Source: Salipiger abyssi (GTDB lineage: Bacteria; Pseudomonadota; Alphaproteobacteria; Rhodobacterales; Rhodobacteraceae). Taken from it: a DNA stretch of 64,000 nt. The stretch covers positions 248,001 through 312,000 of the forward strand of contig NZ_JAEKIS010000002.1 in NCBI RefSeq assembly GCF_017311415.1, read 5' to 3'. Below the pieces are notes generated by a model, which saw only the letters and a program-made list of their open reading frames with translations, made no database searches and was not told the DNA's origin. Numbering within the stretch: the first letter of the stretch is position 1; each line of letters begins with the position of its first letter. Shown here piece by piece: positions 48,371 through 57,784 of the stretch. The position numbers and the translations under genes are program-made.

Positions 48371-49489
48371 ATGAGTTCCTCCGCACAGGATAACCGGCCG
48401 GCAAACGGGCCTCTGGTCCTTTCCATCGACGCCATGGGCGGCGATCGTGGCCCGGCAACCATCGTTGCCGGTCTTGATATCTTTGCGCGCCGCAACCGCA
48501 GCGCGCGATTCCTGCTGCACGGTCCTGCCGCGCAGCTCGAACCCCTCGTCCAGAAGAAACGCCGCCTTTCGGGCCGTTGCGAGATTCGCGACGCGCAGGG
48601 CGTTGTCTCGATGGAGGACAAGCCCAGCCATGTCATGCGCAACGGCCAGGACACCTCGATGTGGTCCGCGCTCGATTCGGTGCGCAATGGCGAGGCGACC
48701 GTGGCGGTCTCCTGCGGCAATACCGGCGCGCTGATGCTGCTGTCGATGGTGCGGCTGCGCAAGCTGCCGGGCGTTAACCGCCCCGCCATCGCCGTGCTCT
48801 GGCCGTCGAAGAACCCGCAAGGCTTCAACGTCATGCTCGATGTCGGCGCCGATATCCGCGCCGACGCGCAGGATCTGCTGAAATACGCGCTGATGGGCGC
48901 CTCTTATGCCCGCAACGGGCTGGCACTCGACCGCCCGCGCATCGGGTTGCTGAACGTCGGCACCGAAGAGCACAAGGGCCGCGCCGAGTTGAAACAGGCG
49001 CATGACCTGATCGCCGCGCAGGCCGAACAGGGCAATTTCGAATTCGTGGGCTTTGCCGAGGGCGGCGACATTCCCGGCGACCGCTGCGATGTTATCGTGA
49101 CCGACGGCTTCACCGGCAATATCGCGCTGAAGACCGGCGAAGGCACCGCCTCGCTGATCGGCCAGTTCCTGCGTGAGGCCTTTGCCTATTCGCCGCTTTC
49201 CCGCATCGCAGCCCTGCTGGCGCTGACCTCGCTGAAGCGGCTTCAGGCGCGCATCGATCCGCGTCGAAAGAATGGCGGCGTGTTCCTCGGCCTGAATGGC
49301 ACGGTGGTGAAATCCCACGGGGCGGCGGATGCGACAGGTGTAGCCGCCGCCGTCGAACTCGCCTACGATCTGGCGCAATCGGGATTTGGCGACAGACTCG
49401 CCGCCCGCATCGCCTCCGCCGCAAGCACGGCGGAAGACAGCGCCGCAATCGCCGGCGACGAGCAGAAAAAAGACGGAACGGATCCATGA
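48371..49489 (+). CDS. plsX: Phosphate acyltransferase PlsX
   Basis: Converts acyl-ACP to acyl-phosphate for phospholipid synthesis. The 372-residue protein has VLSIDAMGGDRGPATIVAG at the start, AVSCGNTGALM, IGLLNVGTEEHKG and IVTDGFTGNIALKTGEG, with normal length plus a short Ala-rich tail. The stop overlaps the fabH start by 4 nt (ATGA). Confidence 0.97.
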   Translation: MSSSAQDNRPANGPLVLSIDAMGGDRGPATIVAGLDIFARRNRSARFLLHGPAAQLEPLVQKKRRLSGRCEIRDAQGVVSMEDKPSHVMRNGQDTSMWSALDSVRNGEATVAVSCGNTGALMLLSMVRLRKLPGVNRPAIAVLWPSKNPQGFNVMLDVGADIRADAQDLLKYALMGASYARNGLALDRPRIGLLNVGTEEHKGRAELKQAHDLIAAQAEQGNFEFVGFAEGGDIPGDRCDVIVTDGFTGNIALKTGEGTASLIGQFLREAFAYSPLSRIAALLALTSLKRLQARIDPRRKNGGVFLGLNGTVVKSHGAADATGVAAAVELAYDLAQSGFGDRLAARIASAASTAEDSAAIAGDEQKKDGTDP

Positions 49490-50457
49490 CCATACGGGCG
49501 CAGGTGGCAGGGGTCGGGCATTATCTGCCCGAGCGCGTCGTACCCAACGCAGAGTTCGAGAAAACCCTGGACACGACCGACGAGTGGATTCGCACCCGCT
49601 CCGGCATCGAACGCCGCCACTTCGCCGCCGAGGGCGAGACGACCTCCGATCTGGCCACCCGCGCCGCGCAGGCCGCGCTGGCCGATGCCGGGCTGGAGCC
49701 GTCGGATCTCGATGCGCTGATCGTCGCCACCTCGACCCCGGATCTCACCTTCCCTTCCGCCGCCACCATGGTGCAGGCGCGGCTGGGCATGGAAACCGGC
49801 TTTGCCTTCGACGTGCAGGCAGTCTGCGCCGGCTTCGTCTTTGCGCTGACCAATGCCAACGCGCTGATCGTGTCGGGCGCGGCCAAGCGCATCATGGTGA
49901 TCGGTGCCGAGACCTTCTCGCGCATCATGGACTGGACCGATCGCGGCACCTGCGTGCTCTTTGGCGACGGCGCCGGCGCGCTGATCCTCGAAGCCGGCGA
50001 GGGCGATGGCGGCAAGGACGACCGCGGTGTGCTCTCGGTCGATCTGCATTCCGACGGGCGCTACCGCGATCTGCTCTACGTGGATGGCGGGGTGAGCACC
50101 AATTCCATCGGCCATCTGCGCATGGAGGGCAAGGAGGTGTTCCGCCACGCGGTCGCCAAGCTCGCCGCCACCGCCGAGACCGCAATGGAAAAGGCAGGGG
50201 TCGACCCGTCCGAGATCGACTGGATCGTGCCGCATCAGGCCAATATCCGCATCATCGCCGGCACCGCGAAAAAGCTCGGCCTGCCGATGAGCCGGGTCAT
50301 CGTGACGGTTCAGGATCATGGCAACACCTCCGCCGCGTCGATTCCCCTCGCGCTGTCGGTGGGCAAGGCGCAGGGCGATATCAAGCCCGGCGATCTCGTC
50401 GTGACCGAGGCGATCGGCGGCGGTCTCGCCTGGGGCTCGGTGCTGCTGCGCTGGTAA
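49486..50457 (+). CDS. fabH: Beta-ketoacyl-ACP synthase III
   Basis: Starts fatty-acid synthesis by condensing acetyl-CoA with malonyl-ACP. The 323-residue protein has GVGHYLPERVVPN, TRSGIERRHF, the catalytic Cys in FDVQAVCAGFVFAL, the His in VPHQANIRI and the Asn in VQDHGNTSAASIPLAL. It is translationally coupled to plsX and lies 108 nt before ihfA. Confidence 0.97.
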   Translation: MTIRAQVAGVGHYLPERVVPNAEFEKTLDTTDEWIRTRSGIERRHFAAEGETTSDLATRAAQAALADAGLEPSDLDALIVATSTPDLTFPSAATMVQARLGMETGFAFDVQAVCAGFVFALTNANALIVSGAAKRIMVIGAETFSRIMDWTDRGTCVLFGDGAGALILEAGEGDGGKDDRGVLSVDLHSDGRYRDLLYVDGGVSTNSIGHLRMEGKEVFRHAVAKLAATAETAMEKAGVDPSEIDWIVPHQANIRIIAGTAKKLGLPMSRVIVTVQDHGNTSAASIPLALSVGKAQGDIKPGDLVVTEAIGGGLAWGSVLLRW

Positions 50458-50511
50458 TTCCTGCAAAGGCGCGTTTTCACGCTCTGAATACGCTGTCGCA
50501 AGTGCTTGATA

Positions 50512-50541
50512 TTGACTCGGAAAATTCCCCGGGCCTATGCT
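50512..50541 (+). promoter_or_regulatory. Candidate promoter of ihfA
   Basis: TTGACT (50512-50517) and TATGCT (50536-50541) are separated by 18 bp, ending 24 nt before the ihfA start. A GGGAGG-type ribosome binding site follows. Confidence 0.5.
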
Positions 50542-50565
50542 GCCTGCAAACCGGGAGGGACGGGT

Positions 50566-50868
50566 ATGAGCGAAAAGACTCTGACGCGTATGGATCTGAG
50601 CGAGGCGGTGTTCCGCGAAGTCGGTCTGTCGCGCAACGAAAGCGCCGAACTGGTCGAGGCGGTGCTTCAGCACATGTCCGACGCGCTGGTGAGCGGCGAA
50701 CAGGTCAAGATTTCGTCTTTCGGAACCTTCTCGGTACGCGACAAGGCGGCGCGCGTGGGGCGCAATCCCAAGACCGGCGAAGAGGTGCCGATCCAGCCGC
50801 GCCGCGTGCTGACCTTCCGCCCGTCGCATTTGATGAAAGAGCGCGTGGCGGCGGGCAACAAAGGATAA
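50566..50868 (+). CDS. ihfA: Integration host factor subunit alpha
   Basis: One half of the DNA-bending IHF heterodimer. The 100-residue protein has [34 protein letters not shown], the [33 protein letters not shown] arm with the DNA-intercalating Pro, and [14 protein letters not shown]. The ATG at 50566 is preceded by GGGAGG. It is placed between fabH and a MerR regulator, as in many alphaproteobacteria. Confidence 0.96.
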   Translation: MSEKTLTRMDLSEAVFREVGLSRNESAELVEAVLQHMSDALVSGEQVKISSFGTFSVRDKAARVGRNPKTGEEVPIQPRRVLTFRPSHLMKERVAAGNKG

Positions 50869-50874
50869 GAACAC

Positions 50875-51990
50875 ATGAGCAAGTCCCGCGATGCATTCCG
50901 CACCATCAGCGAGGTGGCGGAGCTGCTGGACACGCCCGCCCATGTGCTGCGGTTCTGGGAGAGCAAGTTCACCCAGTTGAAACCGGTCAAGCGCGCCGGC
51001 GGGCGGCGCTATTACCGCCCCGGCGATATCGGCCTGCTTTCAGGCATCAAGAAGCTGCTGCATGACGATGGCATGACCATCAAGGGCGTGCAGAAAGTGC
51101 TGCGTGAGAAAGGCGTGAAACACGTCTCCGCCCTGGCGCCGCTGCCGCTGGACGACGAGGATGACATCGCCGAGCTGGTCGAAGACGCGCCCTATACCGA
51201 GGCCGAGCCCGAGACCGGCACGGTCCTGCCCTTCGCCCCGGCCCAGCCCGCCGCACCGCCGGCGGAGGAGCCGGCGCCCGTCGAAATGGCGGAAGAGGAA
51301 CCGTCCGAACCGCAGGCCCCTGCCGACGCAGAGCCGGAAGAGAGGATCGAGGCGATGGCGGAGCCGTTGGCCTCCGAGGACGACGTGGCTGTTCCGGAAG
51401 ACGTGCCGGAGGAATCACCGCCGGCGGCCATGTTGGATACCGGGCCCGAAACGGCTCCGGAGATGCCCCACGAGGCCTTTGCCGATGAGGGCTCGCAAGA
51501 GACCGAAGAAGACCCGGCGGAAGAGGCCCATGACCAGGCCGATCTCTTTGCCGAAGGCGCGCCCTCCGAGCCCGTCCTGGAAGACAACGGCGCCGATCTG
51601 CCCGATTTTCTCAGCCAGTCTCTTGAAGAGCGCGCCGATGCGCAGGGGGACGAACCAGCCGCCGCACCGGAAATCGCGCCGGCCGACGAATCGCCTGCCC
51701 CGGCCGAGCCTGACCTGCCGCCGCTCGAGCCGGAATCGGCCGTCACCGCGCTGCCCGAAGAGTCCTCTCCAGAGCCGTTGCCTGCTGAGGAAGCTGCGCC
51801 CGAGCCTCCGACCGCCATCGTCATCCCCGAGGTTCCGCCCCTCGCGGACATGCCGCCACCGCCGCCGGGTATTCTTTCCTATCTGGCACGGGTTGAGCGG
51901 CTCAGCCCTGAACAGGCGCAGGCGTTGGCACCGCAGATGGCGGCGCTGCGCGCGCTGGCGGCGAACGCTGGGCGGCGCGCGTCTCGTTAA
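50875..51990 (+). CDS. MerR-family regulator with a long acidic proline-rich tail
   Basis: A 371-residue protein. Residues 1-80 are a MerR winged-helix DNA-binding domain ([46 protein letters not shown]), the form conserved next to ihfA. The remaining 290 residues are low-complexity, rich in Glu, Ala, Pro and Asp, and end with a short helix ([30 protein letters not shown]). No metal-binding cysteines are present, so it is not a metal sensor. It begins 6 nt after ihfA. The terminal helix may be the working partner contact. Confidence 0.88.
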   Translation: MSKSRDAFRTISEVAELLDTPAHVLRFWESKFTQLKPVKRAGGRRYYRPGDIGLLSGIKKLLHDDGMTIKGVQKVLREKGVKHVSALAPLPLDDEDDIAELVEDAPYTEAEPETGTVLPFAPAQPAAPPAEEPAPVEMAEEEPSEPQAPADAEPEERIEAMAEPLASEDDVAVPEDVPEESPPAAMLDTGPETAPEMPHEAFADEGSQETEEDPAEEAHDQADLFAEGAPSEPVLEDNGADLPDFLSQSLEERADAQGDEPAAAPEIAPADESPAPAEPDLPPLEPESAVTALPEESSPEPLPAEEAAPEPPTAIVIPEVPPLADMPPPPPGILSYLARVERLSPEQAQALAPQMAALRALAANAGRRASR

Positions 51991-52067
51991 CTGGCCTGCC
52001 GCCCGATTTTCGTGCAAATGGGGGTTGCCCCCGCCGGTAAAAACGGTATGACACAGGTCCATCAAGT

Positions 52068-52144
52068 CGGGCTATGGCGCAGCCTGGTAGCGCGTCCGTC
52101 TGGGGGACGGAAGGTCGCAGGTTCGAGTCCTGCTAGCCCGACCA
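52068..52144 (+). tRNA. tRNA-Pro (anticodon GGG)
   Basis: A 77-nt tRNA with acceptor CGGGCTA pairing TAGCCCG, anticodon stem TCCGT/ACGGA with loop CTGGGGG giving anticodon GGG, T-loop GTTCGAG and an encoded CCA. Confidence 0.96.
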
Positions 52145-52275
52145 AATATCCCCTAACCTTCTGATTGCAAACGCATGTCTGCATGGCATGCGGCGCGGCT
52201 TCCTGCCGAGGGCTTTTTTGCCCTCCCCTTCGGCGCGCGCGCTTGCTAAGGACGTCCGAAGCAGAGGAGCAAGGC

Positions 52276-53352
52276 ATGACAGGGGTGCTCGCAAGCCAGC
52301 AAATCGCCGCGATGATCGCATCGGGGGCCATTCAGTCCGGCGCCGATCTCGCGCCCGGCCAGATCCAGCCCGCCAGCCTCGACCTGCGGCTCGGTACCGA
52401 GGCGATCCGCGTGCGCGCGTCGTTTCTCGCCGGCGCCGGGCGCCGCGTCGCCGACCGGCTCGACGAGTTCGAGATGCATCGCGTCGATCTCACCCGGGGC
52501 GCGGTTCTGGAAAAGGGCTGCGTCTATGTGGTGCCTCTGCTGGAACGGCTTTCCCTGCCCGGTGACCTGACGGCGGTCGCCAACGCCAAGAGCTCCACCG
52601 GCCGGCTCGACCTGCTGACCCGCACCATCACCGATGGCGGCACCGAGTTCGACCGCGTGCCGCGCGGCTATGACGGGCCGCTTTATGCCGAGATCTGCCC
52701 GCGCAGCTTTTCGGTGCTGGCGCGCACCGGCATGCGGCTGAACCAGATCCGCTTTCGCCGCGGCCAGTCGGTGCTGAGCGATGCCGAGCTGAGCGCGCTG
52801 CACGAAGCGGAGACGCTGGTCAATGGCGGGCCTGCGGTGATCGGCGAGGGGCTCGGCTTTTCGGTCGATCTGAAACCGGATGCGGGCACGCTGGTCGGCT
52901 GGCGCGCCAAACCGCATACCGGGCTGATCGACCTCGACAAGATCGGACATTACGATCCGGCGGAATTCTGGGATCCGCTGCACAGCGACAAGGGTCGGCT
53001 GATCCTCGACCCGGACGCGTTCTATATTCTGGTGAGCCGCGAGGCGGTGCATATTCCGCCGGCTTACGCCGCCGAGATGGCGCCCTATCTCGCCATGGTG
53101 GGGGAATTCCGCGTGCACTACGCCGGTTTCTTCGACCCCGGATTTGGCCATGCGGGCGCCGGCGGCACCGGCTCGCGCGGCGTGCTGGAAGTGCGCTGCC
53201 ACGAAGCGCCCTTCGTGCTGGAGCACGGCCAGGTGGTCGGACGGCTGGTCTATGAGCGCATGGATGAAGCACCCGAGCAGCTCTATGGCGCGGGGATTGC
53301 CTCGAATTATCAGGGCCAGGGGCTCAAGCTTTCCAAGCATTTCCGGGGCTGA
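52276..53352 (+). CDS. dCTP deaminase, two-domain form
   Basis: Deaminates dCTP to dUTP for thymidylate synthesis. At 358 residues it is about twice the length of single-domain Dcd and holds two related beta-barrel halves (about 1-175 and 176-358). Motifs include QIQPASLDLRLG, ANAKSSTGRLDLLTRTITDGG and GPLYAEICPRSFSVLARTG in the first half and EVRCHEAPFVLEHGQVVGRLVYERM in the second. GAGGAG precedes the ATG at 52276. Such fused enzymes are usual in this order. The catalytic Glu cannot be assigned with certainty. Confidence 0.9.
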   Translation: MTGVLASQQIAAMIASGAIQSGADLAPGQIQPASLDLRLGTEAIRVRASFLAGAGRRVADRLDEFEMHRVDLTRGAVLEKGCVYVVPLLERLSLPGDLTAVANAKSSTGRLDLLTRTITDGGTEFDRVPRGYDGPLYAEICPRSFSVLARTGMRLNQIRFRRGQSVLSDAELSALHEAETLVNGGPAVIGEGLGFSVDLKPDAGTLVGWRAKPHTGLIDLDKIGHYDPAEFWDPLHSDKGRLILDPDAFYILVSREAVHIPPAYAAEMAPYLAMVGEFRVHYAGFFDPGFGHAGAGGTGSRGVLEVRCHEAPFVLEHGQVVGRLVYERMDEAPEQLYGAGIASNYQGQGLKLSKHFRG

Positions 53353-53405
53353 GCCGTCGCGCGGCCATCCCCCCGCAAGGTGCACCAGACCGCGCGGCAC
53401 AGCGA

Positions 53406-53576
53406 TCACGACGACAGCGCGGCCCCGAGCTCGGCCTTGCGCGCATAGTCGATCTGTCGTAATAGCGCCCTTTGGCGCCACGCCTGTCGAGGGATCTGCG
53501 CCTGCCGCGAGTGCGCTTGCCGGGCCCGGGCCAGTCTGCCCCCCCCCGGCAAGGTGCCAACGCCGCCGGGGCTCAC
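53406..53576 (-). CDS. Possible small ORF (56 aa) after the degenerate-GGDEF gene
   Basis: A GTG-started frame of 56 codons crosses a run of nine G residues without interruption and ends with an Arg/Ala-rich helix (QAWRQRALLRQIDYARKAEL). It is in frame with the preceding gene, so stop-codon read-through would extend that protein. There is no clear ribosome binding site. It could equally be chance or gene remnant. Confidence 0.22.
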   Translation of the reverse strand: MSPGGVGTLPGGGRLARARQAHSRQAQIPRQAWRQRALLRQIDYARKAELGAALSS

Positions 53577-53588
53577 GCGGCGCAACGC

Positions 53589-54917
53589 TCAAGCGGCGAC
53601 CTTCAGAACCACGCGGTTGCAGCCCGCCCGCTCGGCCTCGCGCAGCGCGGCCTCGGCGCGGGCCGCCGCCGGCGACAGCGAGAGATCGCCGCGACGGGCG
53701 CGCACCGCGCCGGCGGAAAGGGTAAAGGCCGGGAGCTGATCCGCGCCTTGCCCGGTGAGCCCGATGCCGAGCTTACGCAGGGCCTCGGCCCGCGCCTCGA
53801 GCGCGTCCTGGTCGAGCCCGTGGGTCAGCGCCAGCAGCGTGCCGTCGTCGCGGCGCACCAGCACCTCGCCCGGCCCGAGCGCGGCGGCCACCCGCGCGCT
53901 CAGAAGATCGAGGATGCGCGCACTCGTGCCGTCGCCATGGCGCTCGTTCAGCCGCTCGCAATGGTCGATGCCGAGCATGATCAGCCCAACAGGCCCGATC
54001 TGCCCGAAAGCGCGCATATAGATCGCGGCCATGGCCGTCGACTGCAACCCGCTCGGCGGGTCGAGCCGCAGCGCCGCGGCGAGATCGCGGGCATCTTCGC
54101 GCCGGCGCTGGCTGCGCGCCTCGGCCTTCATCCCGAGATACAGCATCGCCGCCAGCGCCCAGACCGCCATCGCCATCAGCAAGACCATCAGCGCCGCCGA
54201 GCGGTAGGGCAGCGCCACCGCCTTCATGATCAGCGCTTCGCCCATCAGCCAGCCGACCCAGAGCAGCACCGTCATGCGGGTTGCGCGGCCCACTGGCGAC
54301 GTGCTGACCAGAGGCCGCAACAACGGGCGGCGCACGAAACGCGCTATGCCGGCCATGCCGAGCGCCAGCAGCATCGCGCTGGTGGGCAGCGACATCGCGC
54401 CGAAGAAGCCCTCATGCCCGTTGAGATAGCCAAACAGCGCCACGAAAGGCGGCGCCAGCGCCAGCAGCGCCAGACCGAAGGACGCGGTTTGCAGCCGCCC
54501 GAAGCTCAGATGCGCCAGCGCGAGCAGGATGAACCCGACCGCCGTATTCGTCCCCATTTCGCCGGCGCCGAGCGTGATCCCGCGCAGATGCAGATAGCGC
54601 GCGGCGAGACAGACCAAGATCACCAGCGCCCAGATCGCCATTTCCACGCGGTTCGGCAGCCCCAGGGGGCGTTGCATCAGCACCGCGCCGAAACTCAGTA
54701 TCGCGGCAACGACCGTCGGGATCGAGAACACCGCCGGCCCGACCGGCGCATAAAAATGCGGAATCGCATAGACATGTCCCTCGATCGCAACGACGCAAAG
54801 CAGGGCCACCAGGGTAAGGCAGGCGGCCCGGATCCAGACCATTCCACGTAACGATGGGCATCGAGGCCCGTTCCCGACCAGAGACCGGTTTCTGGACTGC
54901 CGAATGTGTGCAGGCAT
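53589..54917 (-). CDS. Membrane protein with a degenerate GGDEF domain
   Basis: A 442-residue protein with about eight hydrophobic helices in its first 270 residues and a C-terminal GGDEF-fold domain (about 300-440). The first metal-site Asp region is present (LIMLGIDHCERLNERHGDG), but the GGDEF signature is RRDDG, so diguanylate cyclase activity is very unlikely. It may sense a signal through its membrane part and bind c-di-GMP or GTP, or be a scaffold. The ATG at 54917 has GAGGGAGC upstream; an earlier in-frame start at 54962 is less likely. Confidence 0.8.
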   Translation of the reverse strand: MPAHIRQSRNRSLVGNGPRCPSLRGMVWIRAACLTLVALLCVVAIEGHVYAIPHFYAPVGPAVFSIPTVVAAILSFGAVLMQRPLGLPNRVEMAIWALVILVCLAARYLHLRGITLGAGEMGTNTAVGFILLALAHLSFGRLQTASFGLALLALAPPFVALFGYLNGHEGFFGAMSLPTSAMLLALGMAGIARFVRRPLLRPLVSTSPVGRATRMTVLLWVGWLMGEALIMKAVALPYRSAALMVLLMAMAVWALAAMLYLGMKAEARSQRRREDARDLAAALRLDPPSGLQSTAMAAIYMRAFGQIGPVGLIMLGIDHCERLNERHGDGTSARILDLLSARVAAALGPGEVLVRRDDGTLLALTHGLDQDALEARAEALRKLGIGLTGQGADQLPAFTLSAGAVRARRGDLSLSPAAARAEAALREAERAGCNRVVLKVAA

Positions 54918-55015
54918 GGAACGCTCCCTCAGTTCTTCGGATGCGGCCCGGACGGCACGCATCGGAGGAGCAGCCTAAGCGCGGAGCGTTGATGCTTCGT
55001 TAAGGCCTGGCGGTC

Positions 55016-55213
55016 TCAGAACCGCCCCATGCGGCGCACCATCCGGGCCGCCTGCCGTGCCCGGCGCATGCCGTCGGGCGCCTTGCCCGCGCCCGGCCCC
55101 TGCCTCCGGCCCTGCGATCCCAGTGCCTTGTTCAGCCCCGCATTCACTCCGCGACCGACCAGTTTGCGCATGACCATACGCAACACCATATTGACGATCT
55201 GATTGCCGTTCAT
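55016..55213 (-). CDS. Small basic hypothetical protein, 65 aa
   Basis: A 65-residue protein with an amphipathic Met-rich start (MNGNQIVNMVLRMVMRKLVGRGVNAGLNKALGSQ) and an Arg/Gly-rich tail. Similar short proteins occur in related bacteria as I recall; function unknown. The ATG at 55213 follows GGAG; a GTG nine nucleotides upstream is possible. It lies between the degenerate-GGDEF gene and scpB on the same strand. Confidence 0.65.
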   Translation of the reverse strand: MNGNQIVNMVLRMVMRKLVGRGVNAGLNKALGSQGRRQGPGAGKAPDGMRRARQAARMVRRMGRF

Positions 55214-55284
55214 GCCTCGCACTCCCTTTGTCCGCAGCCCTGGATAATACTAACAATTGCGAAGATTTCTGGGCGTTTACGTGC

Positions 55285-55989
55285 TCAATCCTCGAAGAGT
55301 TCGCTCTGCCCGGGCGCGTCGTCATCCTCGCCGGCCTCGCTCTCGCCCGCAAACGGCACCGCGCCGGGCGGCGGGCGGTTGTCGAGCAGCCCCGCCGCGC
55401 GCAGCTCCTTGAGACCGGGCAGATCGCGGGCATTCTCCAGCCCGAAATGATCGAGGAAATCCTGCGTCACCACAAAGGTCACCGGGCGGCCCGGGGTCAT
55501 CTTGCGGCGCCCGAAGCGGATCCATTCCATTTCGAGCAGTTGGTCCACCGTGCCGCGCGACACCGAGACGCCGCGCACCTCTTCGATCTCGGCACGGGTG
55601 ACCGGCTGGTGATAGGCGATGATCGCAAGGGTCTCGATCGCGGCACGGCTGAGCTTGCGGGTCTCAACCGTTTCTTTCTGCATGAGAAATCCCAGATCCG
55701 GCGCGGTGCGGATCGCCCAGGCATCGCCCACGCGCACCACTCGCACGCCGCGCCCCTCATAGCGCTTGCGCAGATGGACCAGCGCCTCCGCCGGGTCGCA
55801 GCCATGCGGCATGCGCGCCTCGAGCTCGCGCACGCTCACCGGCTCGGCGGAGGCGAAGAGGATCGCCTCGACCATGCGCTCCTGCTCGGCGATGGGCGGC
55901 GCCTCGAACAGCGTCTCACGCGGCGCCTCGGCCTCTGCGACGGAGCCGGTTTCCGGCGCCTCGGGGGCGGTGTCTTCGGCGTCAGTCAT
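55285..55989 (-). CDS. scpB: Segregation and condensation protein B
   Basis: Regulatory winged-helix subunit of the SMC-ScpAB condensin. The 234-residue protein has an acidic N-terminus and then the ScpB core: MVEAILFASAEPVSVRELEARM, WAIRTAPDLGFL, RKLSRAAIETLAIIAYHQPVTRAEIEEVRGVSVSRGTVDQLLEMEWIR and FLDHFGLENARDLPGL. The ATG at 55989 overlaps the scpA stop by 8 nt, so the two subunits are coupled. Confidence 0.95.
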   Translation of the reverse strand: MTDAEDTAPEAPETGSVAEAEAPRETLFEAPPIAEQERMVEAILFASAEPVSVRELEARMPHGCDPAEALVHLRKRYEGRGVRVVRVGDAWAIRTAPDLGFLMQKETVETRKLSRAAIETLAIIAYHQPVTRAEIEEVRGVSVSRGTVDQLLEMEWIRFGRRKMTPGRPVTFVVTQDFLDHFGLENARDLPGLKELRAAGLLDNRPPPGAVPFAGESEAGEDDDAPGQSELFED

Positions 55990-56779
55990 GCGGTGTCTCC
56001 CGTTTGCGCAGCTGGATCGGCGCGAAGGTTTCCGACTGCCGTATCTCGGCATGGCCCTCCTTCACCAGCTCCAGCGAGGCGGCAAAGGTCGCCGCCGTGG
56101 CCGAGCGCCATTTCACCGGATCGCCGTCCCAGCCCTCGGGCAGCCAGGAGGCGATATCCGTCCATTGCCCGGCAAAGCCCAGCAGCCCGCGCATGCGGTC
56201 GAGCGCCTGTTCCATGGTGTAGACGCTTTCGCGATCCATCACGAAGGGGCGGAATTCGTCGCGGGTGCGGATGCGGGCATAGCCCTGCATCAGGTCGAGC
56301 AGCGTGGCGGTGTACTGGACCTTGCGCACGCGCTCCATGCCCTCGGGCAGACCGCGTGCAAAGAAATCGCGCCCCAGCCGGTCGCGCGCCATGAGCCGCG
56401 CCGCCACGTCGCGCATTGCCTGAAGCCGTTCGAGCTGAAAGGCCAGATGCGCCGCCAGCTCCTCACCCGAGGGACCCTCTTCGGTGGGATCGGGCGGCAG
56501 CAGCAGGCGCGATTTCAGGAAGGCGAGCCAGGCGGCCATGACGAGGTAATCGGCGGCGAGCTCGATGCGCAGCGCCTTGGCCTTGTCCACGAAGGCGAGA
56601 TATTGCCGCGCCAGTTGCAGCACCGAGATCTTGCGCAGATCGACCTTTTGGGTGCGCGAGAGCGTCAGCAGCAGATCGAGCGGCCCCTCGAACCCGTCCA
56701 CATCGACAATGAGCGCCTCGGCGGCAAGGCGTTCGGCGACGCTGAGCGTCTGCACATTGCTCTCGACCTCGTCGTTCAT
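55982..56779 (-). CDS. scpA: Segregation and condensation protein A
   Basis: Kleisin subunit bridging SMC heads in chromosome condensation. The 265-residue protein has the N-terminal FEGPLDLLLTLSRTQKVDLRKISVLQLARQYL (SMC neck-binding helix region), ADYLVMAAWLAFLKSRLLLP, and a C-terminal winged helix (RSATAATFAASLELVKEGHAEIRQSETFAPIQLRK). It begins directly after nagZ without overlap and overlaps scpB. Confidence 0.95.
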   Translation of the reverse strand: MNDEVESNVQTLSVAERLAAEALIVDVDGFEGPLDLLLTLSRTQKVDLRKISVLQLARQYLAFVDKAKALRIELAADYLVMAAWLAFLKSRLLLPPDPTEEGPSGEELAAHLAFQLERLQAMRDVAARLMARDRLGRDFFARGLPEGMERVRKVQYTATLLDLMQGYARIRTRDEFRPFVMDRESVYTMEQALDRMRGLLGFAGQWTDIASWLPEGWDGDPVKWRSATAATFAASLELVKEGHAEIRQSETFAPIQLRKRETPHD

Positions 56780-57784
56780 TCAGGCACGCTCCGGCAGAAG
56801 CGCCTCACGTTCCGCGCTGAGCGCGGCGATGTCAAGCTCGGGCGCCGGTCTGCGCGCCGCCAGCGCCGCCTCTGCGCGGGCCTGTGCCGCCTCGCTCATC
56901 TCGCCGGCGCCGGCCATGAGCGGCGCCATCTCCGCCATCTCGCCATTGCAGTGCAGCACACAATCGCAGCCCGCCGCCAGCGCGGCAGCGCCGCGTTCGG
57001 CGACACTGCCCGAGAGCGCCTGCATCGAGATATCGTCGGTCATCAGGAACCCGGCAAAGCCGATCTCTTCGCGGATGAGCGCGATCATTGCCGGGTCGAT
57101 GGTGGCCGGACGGGTATTGAGCCCCTCGAAGACCAGATGCGCGGTCATGCCGAGCGGCAGGTCGTGGAACGGGCGGAAGGCGGCGAAATCCACCGCGTCG
57201 AGCTCCGCGCGCGGGGCGGAGATGCGCGGCAGGTCGAGATGGCTGTCGAGCCGCGCGAGGCCGTGGCCCGGCAGATGCTTGATCACCGGCAGCACGCCGC
57301 CCTGAAGATGCGCCTCGGCCACGGCGCGGCCAATCTCGGCCACGCGCTCCGGCGTCTCGCCATAGCAGCGGTTGCGCAGGAACGCGTGGGTTTCGGGCCG
57401 GGCGACGTCGAGCATCGGGGCGCAATTGCCGTCGATGCCGAGGGCGCGCAGTTCGGCGGCGATGATGGCGTAGCGCAGGAACATGGCGCGGGGCGCGTGG
57501 GCGCCAAAGCGCGCGGCATCGTCGAGCGGCGGCAGCCACTCGGTCGCCAGCGGCGGGCGCAGGCGCTGCACCCGGCCGCCCTCCTGGTCGATGAAGACCG
57601 GCGCGTCACGCCCCACACTATCGCGCAGATCGGCGGTCAGCGCGCGGATCTGATCGGCCGTGTCGAGATTGCGCGCGAAGAGGATGAAGCCGAACGGGTT
57701 GGAATCACGGAAAAACCGGCGCTCCTCGCCGGACAGTTGACGCCCCAAAGGCGCGAGGATCGCCGCCCCGAACCGCCCGCTCAC
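56780..57784 (-). CDS. nagZ: Beta-N-acetylhexosaminidase NagZ
   Basis: Removes GlcNAc from anhydro-muropeptides during cell-wall recycling. The 334-residue GH3 protein shows RNLDTADQIRAL, FIDQEGGRVQRL, the KHLPGHGLARLDSHLDLP motif carrying the catalytic His-Asp pair, and MTDDISMQAL with the nucleophilic Asp. Translation starts at GTG overlapping the stop of the SPOR gene (GTGA). The longer open frame upstream lies within that gene in another frame. Confidence 0.93.
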   Translation of the reverse strand: MSGRFGAAILAPLGRQLSGEERRFFRDSNPFGFILFARNLDTADQIRALTADLRDSVGRDAPVFIDQEGGRVQRLRPPLATEWLPPLDDAARFGAHAPRAMFLRYAIIAAELRALGIDGNCAPMLDVARPETHAFLRNRCYGETPERVAEIGRAVAEAHLQGGVLPVIKHLPGHGLARLDSHLDLPRISAPRAELDAVDFAAFRPFHDLPLGMTAHLVFEGLNTRPATIDPAMIALIREEIGFAGFLMTDDISMQALSGSVAERGAAALAAGCDCVLHCNGEMAEMAPLMAGAGEMSEAAQARAEAALAARRPAPELDIAALSAEREALLPERA

